From: an uncultured Caulobacterales bacterium
Lineage (GTDB): Bacteria > Pseudomonadota > Alphaproteobacteria > Caulobacterales > Maricaulaceae
Assembly (NCBI GenBank): GCA_947503715.1
Contig: CANNER010000003.1
Coordinates: forward strand, 186,001-250,000
Length of the DNA: 64,000 nucleotides
Direction of reading: 5' to 3'
Position 1 is the stretch's first letter; the number at the start of each line of letters is the position of its first letter. A program made the position numbers and the translations under genes. Under the pieces are notes generated by a model. The model saw only the letters and a list, made by a program, of their open reading frames with translations. It was not told the DNA's origin and ran no database searches. Shown in pieces: positions 36,475-44,772 of the stretch.

Positions 36475-37745
36475 CTTATTCAAAACTTGTAAGAGTCTCA
36501 ATGGCCGCGATAATTCTGGCGGCTCCCGTTTCACTTCCACAACTTGCAGTAGCCGATCAGGTCATTAATGACGATTTGATCGTCGATGGTAGCACATGCA
36601 TTGGTACTGACTGCGTAAATGGCGAAAGCTTCAGTTTCGATACACTCCGCTTAAAAGAGAACAATACGCGAATTAACTTCACTGATACGAGCTCAACGGC
36701 CAGCTTCCCAAGAACCGATTGGACTTTGGTGGCTAATAGCAGCGCCAATGGCGGCGGATCATATTTTGCGATACAAGATGACGATAGAGATAGAATGCCG
36801 TTCCTTGTCGAAGCCAACGCGCCCCAAAATGCGCTCAGAATTGATGATGGTGGACGATTAGGCCTTGGAACGGCGACTCCCACTACTGAGATTCACTCTG
36901 TTGATGGCGACACGCCTACTCTGCGTTTAGAACAGAACGGATCTTCCGGGTTCGCACCGCAAATTTGGGATCTTGCGGGTAATGAGATTAATTTCTTCAT
37001 CCGGGATGCTTCGAACGGGTCAAGACTGCCGTTCAGAATTCAACCCGGCGCAGACACGAATGCGCTCTTTGTCAACGATGACAGTCGGATCGGAATGGGC
37101 TCTGCGAATCCTGATGCCTCTCTTCACATCCGGGATTTCGGATCTAATGTCGGCATCAGAATTGAACACGCCGCAGTCGCGGAATGGGATATTCTTGTTG
37201 GAGAAACTGACGGAGAATTCGATATTGATGATATCAGCACAACTGGTGCGGATTTCAGGTTCAAGACGGCAGACGCGCTTGAGAACAATCCGTGGGAGTT
37301 CGTACATCGTGTTGATAACGGCCTAGGCATTAATATTGCCACGACGCCCGGCGGCGAGTTTATTCTCAGCGATACGGGCGACCTACGCGTAACTGGCACG
37401 ATTACATCAGGTGGTCCAACCTGCGCCGCAGGATGTGACGCAGTCTTTGATGCGGACTACGCCCTTCCGACGATGGAGGAACAAGCCGAGTCCATGTTCG
37501 CCGCGCGCCACCTCCCGACTGTTGGCCCGACAAGTCCGGATCAGCCGATTAACCTGACGGAGCATATGGGGAATGTCCTGAATGAGCTTGAGAAAGCGCA
37601 TATCTTTATCGCGCAGCTCAATGAACGAAATAAGGCGCTAGAGGTCGAATTGGTTGAAAGCAAACAAGCGCTTCAAGCCGAACTCATTGCGAGTAACGCG
37701 GCACTTGAAGCCCGGTTGGAGCAACTTGAAGCCTCAATGAAATAA
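36471..37745 (+). CDS. Tail-fibre-like secreted protein, module copy 1
   Basis: 424 aa with a strong GGAGG site. Signal peptide to ADQVIND, then a Cys-containing start (STCIGTDCVNGESF), repeated beta segments with the GLGTATPTTEIH and GMGSANPDASLH motifs typical of fibre-like proteins (GxGTxxPxxxLH), and a C-terminal region with PTCAAGCDAVFDADYALPTMEEQ, HLPTVGPTS and a coiled coil of ELEKAHIFIAQLNERNKALEVEL. The layout recalls tail-fibre-like secreted proteins of Bacteroidetes that end in a HLPxxP and coiled-coil unit. No S74 peptidase motif. Paralogue of 38423-39649. Confidence 0.7.
   Translation: MTYSKLVRVSMAAIILAAPVSLPQLAVADQVINDDLIVDGSTCIGTDCVNGESFSFDTLRLKENNTRINFTDTSSTASFPRTDWTLVANSSANGGGSYFAIQDDDRDRMPFLVEANAPQNALRIDDGGRLGLGTATPTTEIHSVDGDTPTLRLEQNGSSGFAPQIWDLAGNEINFFIRDASNGSRLPFRIQPGADTNALFVNDDSRIGMGSANPDASLHIRDFGSNVGIRIEHAAVAEWDILVGETDGEFDIDDISTTGADFRFKTADALENNPWEFVHRVDNGLGINIATTPGGEFILSDTGDLRVTGTITSGGPTCAAGCDAVFDADYALPTMEEQAESMFAARHLPTVGPTSPDQPINLTEHMGNVLNELEKAHIFIAQLNERNKALEVELVESKQALQAELIASNAALEARLEQLEASMK
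37551..37635 (+). repeat. 85-base direct repeat, copy 1 (inside fibre gene 1)
   Basis: Identical to 39521-39605, from AACCTGACGG to GAAATAAGG. It encodes the conserved NLTEHMGNVLNELEKAHIFIAQLNERNK stretch. The flanks differ at many synonymous sites, so complete identity here suggests recent gene conversion. Confidence 0.85.
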
Positions 37746-37780
37746 GTCGCTTCAGCCATAGGAACTCAAAAAAAAATCTT

Positions 37781-37813
37781 AAGCCCGAAGCGTCATCGCA
37801 TCGGGCTTTTTCT
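37781..37813 (+). terminator. Rho-independent terminator after fibre module 1
   Basis: Stem AAGCCCGA / TCGGGCTT extended by GCG / CGC around TCAT, with a single A-A mismatch, followed by TTTTTC. It ends transcript of module copy 1. Confidence 0.88.
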
Positions 37814-37920
37814 TTGAAGGGTTTAATTTATCTCAGTACATGCTGAGATTGAATAATTGCCGGCGGCTTTACTTTTCCGAATTTTTATATATGAAAAAAT
37901 TGGTTTCGGGGCGAAATTAG

Positions 37921-37982
37921 ACGAGCGCTACCCCTAAACTCATTTCAAAACGGCTTTCTCAAGCTCGTTTAAGGGGCACAAT
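37921..37982 (+). promoter_or_regulatory. Leader with predicted SD-sequestering pseudoknot, copy 2
   Basis: Stem A pairs ACGAGC (37921-37926) with GCTCGT (37963-37968). Stem B pairs CCCCT (37931-37935) with AGGGG (37972-37976). Compared with copy 1, the fifth pair of stem B changed from A-T to T-A, which keeps pairing. GGGG lies six bases before the ATG at 37983. Confidence 0.5.
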
Positions 37983-38423
37983 ATGACATCTAAAAAACTT
38001 CCATTACTCGCTATGGGGGCCGGTTTGTGCCTTCTGGCCAGTCCCGCCTCTGCAGGTGACGCTATCGTCTCCGCAGGCACACTCTCTGTTCAGCCAAGTT
38101 CTTCCGGCATATCGAATATGACACTTTCCGTGTCCGGTCCCGACGGCTTTTCCGCACAGAAACAGTCCAGTTTCGGGGCGCCCTCTGTTACGCTTAGCGA
38201 ATATACGAGCATGGCTGACGGCACTTACACATGGCAACTGACAGGAGCGACGACAGAGCGTATCCGTAATCCGCAATTCGGCTTTAATAATGGCCGCGAC
38301 ACGGCGGAACCTGAATTCATAAATCGCACTGTGACCGAGACCGGATCCTTCCGCGTCATAGGCGGCGTCGTTCAAATACCGGACGGAACAGTCGAAGATG
38401 ATTCTGATGGGGGTGCGAACTAA
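37983..38423 (+). CDS. Small secreted beta-rich protein, module copy 2
   Basis: 146 aa. Signal peptide ASPASA, then VVSGGTL-like start (AIVSAGTLSV), LSVSGPDGFSAQ, DGTYTWQLTGATTERIRNP and FINRTVTETGSFRVIGGVVQIP, which aligns end to end with the 36037 product. Its stop overlaps the next start as TAATG. Function unknown; see module copy 1. Confidence 0.75.
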   Translation: MTSKKLPLLAMGAGLCLLASPASAGDAIVSAGTLSVQPSSSGISNMTLSVSGPDGFSAQKQSSFGAPSVTLSEYTSMADGTYTWQLTGATTERIRNPQFGFNNGRDTAEPEFINRTVTETGSFRVIGGVVQIPDGTVEDDSDGGAN

Positions 38424-39649
38424 TGACTTATACTAAACATATTAGAGTTTCTCTCGCAGCTCTCTTACTCGCTGCGCCCGCCATGACTGGTATCTCGGCC
38501 GTCGCGGATATCGTGCAAGCTGATGATGTTATCATCCAATCTAGCCTTTGCGTCGGAAATGACTGTGTAAATGGCGAGAGTTTCGGCTTCGACACCATTC
38601 GTTTGAAAGAAAATAATCTTCGTATTAAATTTGATGATACGAGCGCGACTGCAAGCTTTGCAGCGAATGACTGGGAAATCACGGTCAATGATAGCGATAA
38701 TGGCGGTGCCAACTATTTTGCGGTTACAGATGTGACAGGTGGGCGAGTGCCTTTCCGCGTTGATGCTGGTGCGCCGACGAACTCCCTCTATGTTGATAGC
38801 GCAGGTGATGTTGGGTTTGGTACAGCTACGCCCGTTGTAAAAGCTCACGCCGTAAGCGGAAACTCACCGACTCTAAGGTTAGAGCAGGATGGGTCATCTG
38901 GTTTCACGCCTCAAACGTTTGATATAGCAGCAAATGAAGCAAATTTCTTCATTCGGGATGTAACAAATGGATCCCAATTACCCTTCAGAATTTTTCCTGG
39001 TGCTGATACGAACGCATTAACGGTCAGCGCCAACAATCGGGTCGGTATGGGCATTCAAACCGCTGAGGCGGCTCTACATGTTAGAGCTTTCTCGGGTGAT
39101 AAAGCCGCCCTCCTTCTGGATGGCGGCTCTGCTTCAACACCCACGAATTCCCAGTGGGAATTTTCAGTTAGAAATGCTGATGGCGAGTTGGCTATGAATG
39201 ATGCATCAACAGGGGGTGGTGATTTCATCTTCAAAACAGCAGATACAGGCGCCAATACCCCTTGGGAGTTCATCCACCGCGCCGATAATGGTTTGGGTAT
39301 CAATACGGGCTCGTCTGTCGGCGGCGATTTCATTCTCGACACATCCGGTAACCTTCGCATTCTAGGCACGATTACATCAGGCGGACCGACATGTGCCGCA
39401 GGGTGTGACGCCGTATTTGATGCTGATTATGATCTGCCGACGATGGAAGAACAGGCCGCAGCGATGTTCGCAAAACGTCACCTACCAACCGTTGGGCCAA
39501 CAAGCCGTGATGAGCCGATCAACCTGACGGAGCATATGGGGAATGTCCTGAATGAGCTTGAGAAAGCGCATATCTTTATCGCGCAGCTCAATGAACGAAA
39601 TAAGGAATTGGAAGCGCGACTTAGTCAGATTGAGCAATCAATCGACTAA
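38423..39649 (+). CDS. Tail-fibre-like secreted protein, module copy 2
   Basis: 408 aa. Signal peptide to AVADIVQADD, then SLCVGNDCVNGESFGFDTIRLKENN, GFGTATPVVKAH and GMGIQTAEAALH fibre motifs, a PTCAAGCDAVFDADYDLPTMEEQ segment and the C-terminal coiled coil. Aligns along its length with the 36471 product, apart from an extension of the coiled coil in copy 1 (ELIASNAALEARLEQLEAS). An 85-base block is identical between the two. Expected to be a surface or secreted oligomer. Confidence 0.7.
   Translation: MTYTKHIRVSLAALLLAAPAMTGISAVADIVQADDVIIQSSLCVGNDCVNGESFGFDTIRLKENNLRIKFDDTSATASFAANDWEITVNDSDNGGANYFAVTDVTGGRVPFRVDAGAPTNSLYVDSAGDVGFGTATPVVKAHAVSGNSPTLRLEQDGSSGFTPQTFDIAANEANFFIRDVTNGSQLPFRIFPGADTNALTVSANNRVGMGIQTAEAALHVRAFSGDKAALLLDGGSASTPTNSQWEFSVRNADGELAMNDASTGGGDFIFKTADTGANTPWEFIHRADNGLGINTGSSVGGDFILDTSGNLRILGTITSGGPTCAAGCDAVFDADYDLPTMEEQAAAMFAKRHLPTVGPTSRDEPINLTEHMGNVLNELEKAHIFIAQLNERNKELEARLSQIEQSID
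39521..39605 (+). repeat. 85-base direct repeat, copy 2 (inside fibre gene 2)
   Basis: Identical to 37551-37635; see that entry. Flanking positions of the two genes differ. Confidence 0.85.
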
Positions 39650-39674
39650 AGCGCAAACTTGCTACAAATTTTTG

Positions 39675-39702
39675 ACCCGGAGCTTAACGGCTTCGGGTTT
39701 TT
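39675..39702 (+). terminator. Rho-independent terminator after fibre module 2
   Basis: Nine-base stem ACCCGGAGC / GCTTCGGGT with one G-T pair, then TTTTTATTT. Its T-run overlaps the end of the convergent sulfotransferase gene. Confidence 0.85.
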
Positions 39703-40591
39703 ATTTGCCGCAGAGTGTGTCGAGAAACCTCGTGACCGCTGGACGGAAACCTTCTTCGAATTCATCTATATTGAATGAAATATTTAACAATCTGTTCTGA
39801 TTGATAGGCACCTCACCAGCCTTAGACAAGTTCGTCAAAATCGTATGATTAGAGGAAAGATGATTCTGAAGCGAAAGCTTCCACCCATTTCGAATGGACA
39901 TATCATCTGTGACACTATTCACATGCCTTAGAACTTCTATCGCCCAGTCCGGTAGAGACTGATTAGATTGCGGCAGTATTACAGCCATTGACATTGAGAC
40001 ACCCATTTTAGACAGACAAGCCTGAAACCAGTCAATATCTTCATATTTAAATCTATGGACTTGGGACGCGCCAAAAGCGCACTTTAGATCATGGGCAAAT
40101 GTGTCATTTTCGAGGAAACGTCGAACGCGCGGGTGTTTGGCCATTTCATCCACCGTCATGGACGTTCCCCAAAGCGGACTGCCGCCATTATTGGGGTTAA
40201 GAACGCATTGTTTATGATAAGAACGGACCCAGGATTCAGCGTCTCTCGTGACAAGAATAATTTGAACATCCCAACCCTGCGTCACCTCTCGAAACTTCGA
40301 GAGGGCATCCCCATCAAAGTCATCGAAATGATTGCTCAAACCCTCATTCGACAAAAGGACGGCATCGCCCTTTGACGCGCCCAAAATCTTACCTAATCTT
40401 TTAAAGTTTCGATTATTCCTCAACCAACTCACAATGAAATTATGTTTGTCCCCACCTGATCCAAATAATGCGGGATATAAAACACCTTGCTCCGCCAAAT
40501 CATCGGTATTTGACCTCATCCAAGACTGAAAAGCCGTCGTGGCTGTTTTAGGAAGACCGACATGCAGCCAAAGTGTCGGTTTCACCCTCAT
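39701..40591 (-). CDS. Sulfotransferase-like protein
   Basis: 296 aa. The N-terminal LWLHVGLPKTATTAFQSWM is the PAPS-binding loop (GxxKTxTT) and VTRDAESWVRSYHKQC fits the 3'-phosphate binding region (RDxxSWxRSxHxQ), so it likely sulfates a glycan or related acceptor. The gene is AT-richer than most of the window. It overlaps the upstream glycosyltransferase-like gene (ATGA), so the two probably act on one product. Confidence 0.8.
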   Translation of the reverse strand: MRVKPTLWLHVGLPKTATTAFQSWMRSNTDDLAEQGVLYPALFGSGGDKHNFIVSWLRNNRNFKRLGKILGASKGDAVLLSNEGLSNHFDDFDGDALSKFREVTQGWDVQIILVTRDAESWVRSYHKQCVLNPNNGGSPLWGTSMTVDEMAKHPRVRRFLENDTFAHDLKCAFGASQVHRFKYEDIDWFQACLSKMGVSMSMAVILPQSNQSLPDWAIEVLRHVNSVTDDMSIRNGWKLSLQNHLSSNHTILTNLSKAGEVPINQNRLLNISFNIDEFEEGFRPAVTRFLDTLCGK

Positions 40592-41538
40592 AGTGACGCC
40601 GCATAGCGGGCACTGATCTCAATATATTCCGGCAGGTCATCATATTTTTCCAAAATCTGATTGGCCCGATGAATGTAGGCATCCACGCCCTCATGCCCCG
40701 TTTCAATTAAATGGCCCGATGGCAAAAGCTTATTGTGATAATGAACAATTTGAATATCTTCGATATCGAGACCATCATAAAATCGCGGTTTAAAATGAGT
40801 CGGAAAATTATAGCGCAATGATAGCGGTTTAAATGGCATGTTTGTTTTCAGCATAGAGAACAAAAAACCGATCTGATCCGAATGATGCAGCCATTGTCCT
40901 AAAATCTGTTCTTGCGTTAAACACGTCGTCGAAATTGAGTTCCAGAGTGGCGCAACTGACTCTAAACTCGGCATAGGGAACATATAAAGCCCTCCGTTAC
41001 AGTTTAAGGCGTGCGTCCTATTTTCCGGCCTAAAGGTTGGAATGCCGTCATAGCTAATTGGCGACAGACTAAAAATTTCCGCCAATTGAGACAATAGCTC
41101 TACGGGTGGGTTTGGATGATCAACAATTTTGGCTTGAACAAAATCATCGTCCCAGCACTCGACCGGGGAACCAAAGAAAAACAGGTCAACATCCGTCATA
41201 ATGGCTCCAGGGCCACCTGAATTTATAATAGGGGGATGACTTTGCAGCTTATTACAATATCTCGCAGGCCCCTCCCCAAAAGGCGTAACTTCACAGAGTT
41301 TGGCTCCAAATCGTTGGGCGGCACTTTGTAAAACCGCTGGGGTTGGCCCGACATGGTGAACAACAACTTCACAGTCGTTAAAAACGCCAGCCTCTCTCGC
41401 AGAAATCAACCATATCCAAGCCTGCATCAGGAATTTAGGATTTCTGTCTACGACACAGGATAAAATGGGCTTAAAGTGAAGGTTTGTAACAGCTTGGGCA
41501 TCGGATAAGCTCATGCTTTTCGACAAACCGTCACTCAT
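40588..41538 (-). CDS. Glycosyltransferase-like protein (GT-A type)
   Basis: 316 aa, cytoplasmic. It has an N-terminal Rossmann-like start (ILSCVVDRNPKFLMQAWIWL), an Asp-x-Asp metal motif in GAIMTDVDLFFF and the NCNGGLYMFP segment seen in many GT-A families (acceptor side). No close family is recognised. AT-rich like its partner sulfotransferase, which suggests that the pair was gained together. Start at 41538 or eight codons later. Confidence 0.6.
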   Translation of the reverse strand: MSDGLSKSMSLSDAQAVTNLHFKPILSCVVDRNPKFLMQAWIWLISAREAGVFNDCEVVVHHVGPTPAVLQSAAQRFGAKLCEVTPFGEGPARYCNKLQSHPPIINSGGPGAIMTDVDLFFFGSPVECWDDDFVQAKIVDHPNPPVELLSQLAEIFSLSPISYDGIPTFRPENRTHALNCNGGLYMFPMPSLESVAPLWNSISTTCLTQEQILGQWLHHSDQIGFLFSMLKTNMPFKPLSLRYNFPTHFKPRFYDGLDIEDIQIVHYHNKLLPSGHLIETGHEGVDAYIHRANQILEKYDDLPEYIEISARYAASL

Positions 41539-41767
41539 ATCTTTGCCCCTATTTGACGGTTTTTAACCGACCGTGTTATTTGATACCACCGGGCGCAATC
41601 GACGCAAAGTCCAAAATCAGAAAGCACGAATTAAGGCAATTTCGTCCCATTCGCTCTCTCTTGTCGGAATAAAGGCAGGATTGCCCAGCAACGAACGCAA
41701 AGCCGCCCTGCTCTCTCCGCAGTCATCGTCCATGATAAGTTTATTATTTAATTATTGGGAGGCTCTC
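41539..41767. other. Divergent region before the sortase target gene
   Basis: About 230 bases between divergent genes. The frame of the sortase target gene is open through it but lacks protein-like character. The strong GGGAGG just before 41768 supports the later start. No hairpin or known operator noticed. Confidence 0.5.
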
Positions 41768-43948
41768 ATGGCATTGCGTCATATTCTTATCACAACCACG
41801 ACCATTATCGCAGGACAGAGTGTATATTCTGGCCCTGCCTTTGCCGAGACATCGCCACCAGACCTAAGGCTTTCACAGACTGAGGACTTGCGCGAAATGC
41901 GGATCAATGAGGCAGAGGCCGGAACGCTTATGTTCCACACGGATATACCCGGCCAATATATCGAAGCTCCCAGAGTTGCGACAGATGTGGCGATGAATAT
42001 TGCGGGCCCCGTCATTCGGACGACACTCTCGCAGACTTTTGAGAATAAGACGGATCAATGGGTCGAAGGGGTTTACGTCTTCCCCCTGCCCGAAAATGCC
42101 GCGGTTGACCGCCTGCGCATAGTGATTGGGGGGCGGATGATTGAAGGGCAAATTAAAGAGAAACGCCAAGCCAAACAAATCTATGAGCAAGCTAAATCTG
42201 AAGGCAAGAAAGCCAGCCTTGTCGAGCAACAGCGTCCAAACATTTTCACCGCCTCCGTGGCCAATATCGGCCCACATGAAACCGTCGCCATTCAGATTGA
42301 ATATCAGGATAAAGCCGTGATCAAAGACGGGGTCTTTAAAACGCGTTTTCCGATGGTTGTTGCTCCGCGTTTTTCGCCGCCTGCCGAGGTCGTGCAGGTC
42401 GCAACGACCGAAGGGGTGCAAAATCTCGTCCTCGATCCTGTGCTTGATCGCAAAGCGATTACCCCGCCCCTCATAGATCCAAAGCTCGAGCCTGTTTCAT
42501 ATATACGGGTTCCAGTCAGCCTGAATATCAATCTGGATGCCGGTTTTGACATCGCCGAAGTGACGAGTCCCTATCATAATATTTCCGCAAATCTCCTCGA
42601 CAATGATAGTGCCAATATTACACTCGCCGAGGGCGACGTACCGGCCAATCGGGACTTCCTATTGGAATGGCGTGCAAAGGAAACACAGGCGCCTTACAGC
42701 GCGGTCTTCAAAGAAACGGTTGGCGAAAATACATATCTCCTCTCCATGCTGACACCACCCAAAGCGGATGCGGCGGATATCCCCACACAAGCGCGCGAGA
42801 GTATTTTTGTGATTGATACGTCCGGCTCTATGGGCGGTCAGTCCATTGCGCAGGCCCGCGAGTCACTTCTTCTCGCGCTCGACCAATTGCAGCCTGAAGA
42901 TACGTTCAACATCATTCGTTTCTCCTCCGATCATTCAAAATTTAAGTTCAAGGCCGTTCCCGCCAACCCTGAGAATATCGCCAAGGCGCGCCGCTGGGTC
43001 AGAAATTTGCGGGCGAAGGGCGGCACGCAAATGTCACCCGCGCTAAACGCCGCCCTCAAAGTAACCGCCGAGGATGAGACGCGACTGCGTCAAGTCATTT
43101 TCATCACGGATGGCGCGATTGGGAACGAGCAACAACTCTTCGCCCAAATTCAGGATGATCTCGGGGACAGCCGCCTGTTCCCCGTAGGAATTGGGTCCGC
43201 CCCGAATAGTTATTTCATGTCCCGCGCGGCAAAATTCGGGCGGGGTTCATTCGTACAGATTGGTAATATTTCAGAAGTGACGGACCGGATGGGAACGCTC
43301 TTCAAAGCCATAGACAGCCCGGTACTAACAGATTTGAAAAGCTCTATTTCTGGTGCATCCTTCCCCGCACGCTTACCAGATGTTTATCAGGGCGATCCCG
43401 TCATCAGTATCGCCAAGATGAAGACAAGGGATTTGCCCGCCTCATTTTCGATATCCGGCAATCTCGCCGGTTCAACATGGCACGAGACGAAAACACTCTC
43501 CGAAACTGAGGCCGCGAAAGGCCTCTCGGTGCTCTGGGCACGGGCAAAAATTGCGGATCTGGAAGAAAGCCGCTTTGACCGCTCCAGTGCCGCAAATATA
43601 GATGACCAAATTTTACGCACCGCCCTCGACCATCATATCGTTAGCCGACTCACCTCTCTTGTCGCCGTAGACATCACTCCATCGCGACCCATGGGTGATG
43701 ATCTTAAGACAAGGTCAGTCCCGACAATGCTACCAGAAGGGTGGAAATTTGGTGAGCTTGCCACGAAAAGAAAAACTAACGTCACGCATAAACCCTCGCC
43801 TTCAGTTCCGAATACGGGTTCTGGATCACAACAAAGCCTCGCCCTTCCCAATACGGCGAGCCCGCATGAAGTTTTAGGCCTTATTGGGAGTTTAATGCTG
43901 CTGCTGGGTCTTTTCTCCGCAAAATTGACACGGCGTGAAACGGGATGA
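41768..43948 (+). CDS. VIT and VWA domain sortase target protein
   Basis: 726 aa from the ATG at 41768 with GGGAGG upstream. Signal peptide (to AFAE), VIT domain (LSQTFENKTDQWVEGVYVFPLPENAAVD onward, about residues 65-195), VWA domain with the MIDAS motif DTSGSMGGQS (about 350-520), and a C-terminal sorting signal: LPNTA, a hydrophobic stretch (VLGLIGSLMLLLGLFSA) and a basic tail (KLTRRE). It matches the marine proteobacterial sortase target type, paired with the sortase gene that starts in its stop codon. The role is unknown; VWA suggests adhesion. Confidence 0.93.
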   Translation: MALRHILITTTTIIAGQSVYSGPAFAETSPPDLRLSQTEDLREMRINEAEAGTLMFHTDIPGQYIEAPRVATDVAMNIAGPVIRTTLSQTFENKTDQWVEGVYVFPLPENAAVDRLRIVIGGRMIEGQIKEKRQAKQIYEQAKSEGKKASLVEQQRPNIFTASVANIGPHETVAIQIEYQDKAVIKDGVFKTRFPMVVAPRFSPPAEVVQVATTEGVQNLVLDPVLDRKAITPPLIDPKLEPVSYIRVPVSLNINLDAGFDIAEVTSPYHNISANLLDNDSANITLAEGDVPANRDFLLEWRAKETQAPYSAVFKETVGENTYLLSMLTPPKADAADIPTQARESIFVIDTSGSMGGQSIAQARESLLLALDQLQPEDTFNIIRFSSDHSKFKFKAVPANPENIAKARRWVRNLRAKGGTQMSPALNAALKVTAEDETRLRQVIFITDGAIGNEQQLFAQIQDDLGDSRLFPVGIGSAPNSYFMSRAAKFGRGSFVQIGNISEVTDRMGTLFKAIDSPVLTDLKSSISGASFPARLPDVYQGDPVISIAKMKTRDLPASFSISGNLAGSTWHETKTLSETEAAKGLSVLWARAKIADLEESRFDRSSAANIDDQILRTALDHHIVSRLTSLVAVDITPSRPMGDDLKTRSVPTMLPEGWKFGELATKRKTNVTHKPSPSVPNTGSGSQQSLALPNTASPHEVLGLIGSLMLLLGLFSAKLTRRETG

Positions 43949-44547
43949 TGAGGCCGATGAGATATCTCACACGGTTCCTCTTTCTGCTGGGTGGTTTATG
44001 CTTGTTAAAGGCGAGTTACATACCCGCCAAAAAGGGTGTTGGAGATATATTGATCGAACGCGCTTGGCGCCTGTCGCAAGCAAGTGGAAAGCCCGTCCAT
44101 CCATGGCCATGGATGGACACGGTGCCGTTGGCGAGACTTTCCGTGCCAAAGCTTGGTGACAGTGAAATCATCCTCAATTCAAGCTCCGGACAAGCGTTAG
44201 CCTTCGCACCGGGTCATCTTCCGCAAACGGCAAAACCGGGGCAGTCAGGACTATCCGTTATAGCGGCTCACAAAAATACGCATTTTGACTTTCTGGAACA
44301 TGTGGAAATAGGCGACATTATTGAAGTTGAAAATCTAAATGGCGACGTTACCCGATATAAAACGACAAGCCTTGATATTATTGACAAAAATGACTTTGAA
44401 GTCGACTTGAACACTCACGAGAACCAAGCAAAAATTGCGCTCGTGACCTGCTATCCGTTTTCGAGATACAGCTATGGCGGCCCACTGCGTTATATCGTTC
44501 ACGGTGAAGCGATACCTGAAAGCAGTCTTCCCCAGACGGGGAAATAG
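43945..44547 (+). CDS. Class GN sortase
   Basis: 200 aa transpeptidase. An N-terminal membrane helix (LTRFLFLLGGLCLLKASYI) is followed by the WPWxDT segment typical of proteobacterial sortases (HPWPWMDTVPLARL). The catalytic triad is visible: His in VIAAHKNTHFDFL, Cys in LVTCYPFSRY, Arg in GGPLRYIVHGE. It should cut the LPNTA signal of the neighbouring VIT/VWA protein in the inner membrane. Starts at the ATGA overlap; a second ATG follows. Confidence 0.95.
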   Translation: MMRPMRYLTRFLFLLGGLCLLKASYIPAKKGVGDILIERAWRLSQASGKPVHPWPWMDTVPLARLSVPKLGDSEIILNSSSGQALAFAPGHLPQTAKPGQSGLSVIAAHKNTHFDFLEHVEIGDIIEVENLNGDVTRYKTTSLDIIDKNDFEVDLNTHENQAKIALVTCYPFSRYSYGGPLRYIVHGEAIPESSLPQTGK

Positions 44548-44567
44548 CTTGAAAACAAAAGAAAAAG

Positions 44568-44658
44568 TGGCGGAGACGAAGGGATTCGAACCCTCGATGG
44601 GCTTATGACCCATACTCCCTTAGCAGGGGAGCGCCTTCGACCACTCGGCCACGTCTCC
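44568..44658 (-). tRNA. tRNA-Ser (GCT)
   Basis: Read on the minus strand: acceptor stem GGAGACG / CGTCTCC, discriminator G, encoded CCA, D loop with AGTGG, anticodon GCT at 44622-44624 in the loop CTGCTAA, a long variable arm (stem ATGGG / CCCAT) and T loop GGTTCGAATCC. The long variable arm and discriminator G identify serine. CTTTTTC follows directly and can act as a simple terminator. It reads codons AGC and AGT. Confidence 0.97.
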
Positions 44659-44772
44659 GTCGGCGCGTCTAGCGATGTGTACCCCTCCCCGCAAGTGATT
44701 TTGTCGCTTTTTTCACACGAAGAGGCGGGCTGCGGGCTTGTCCCCGCTCTTTGTGTGTCTTAGCCCATTCTG

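Noticed and set aside
36037..39649. Prophage remnant because of tail-fibre-like genes
   Set aside because: Both products have signal peptides, and no capsid, terminase, portal, integrase or lysis genes are nearby.
44095..44118. Perfect 24-base palindrome GTCCATCC...GGATGGAC
   Set aside because: It lies in the sortase coding region and encodes the HPWPWMDT segment that is conserved in class GN sortases, so the protein sequence explains much of it. No second copy was seen.
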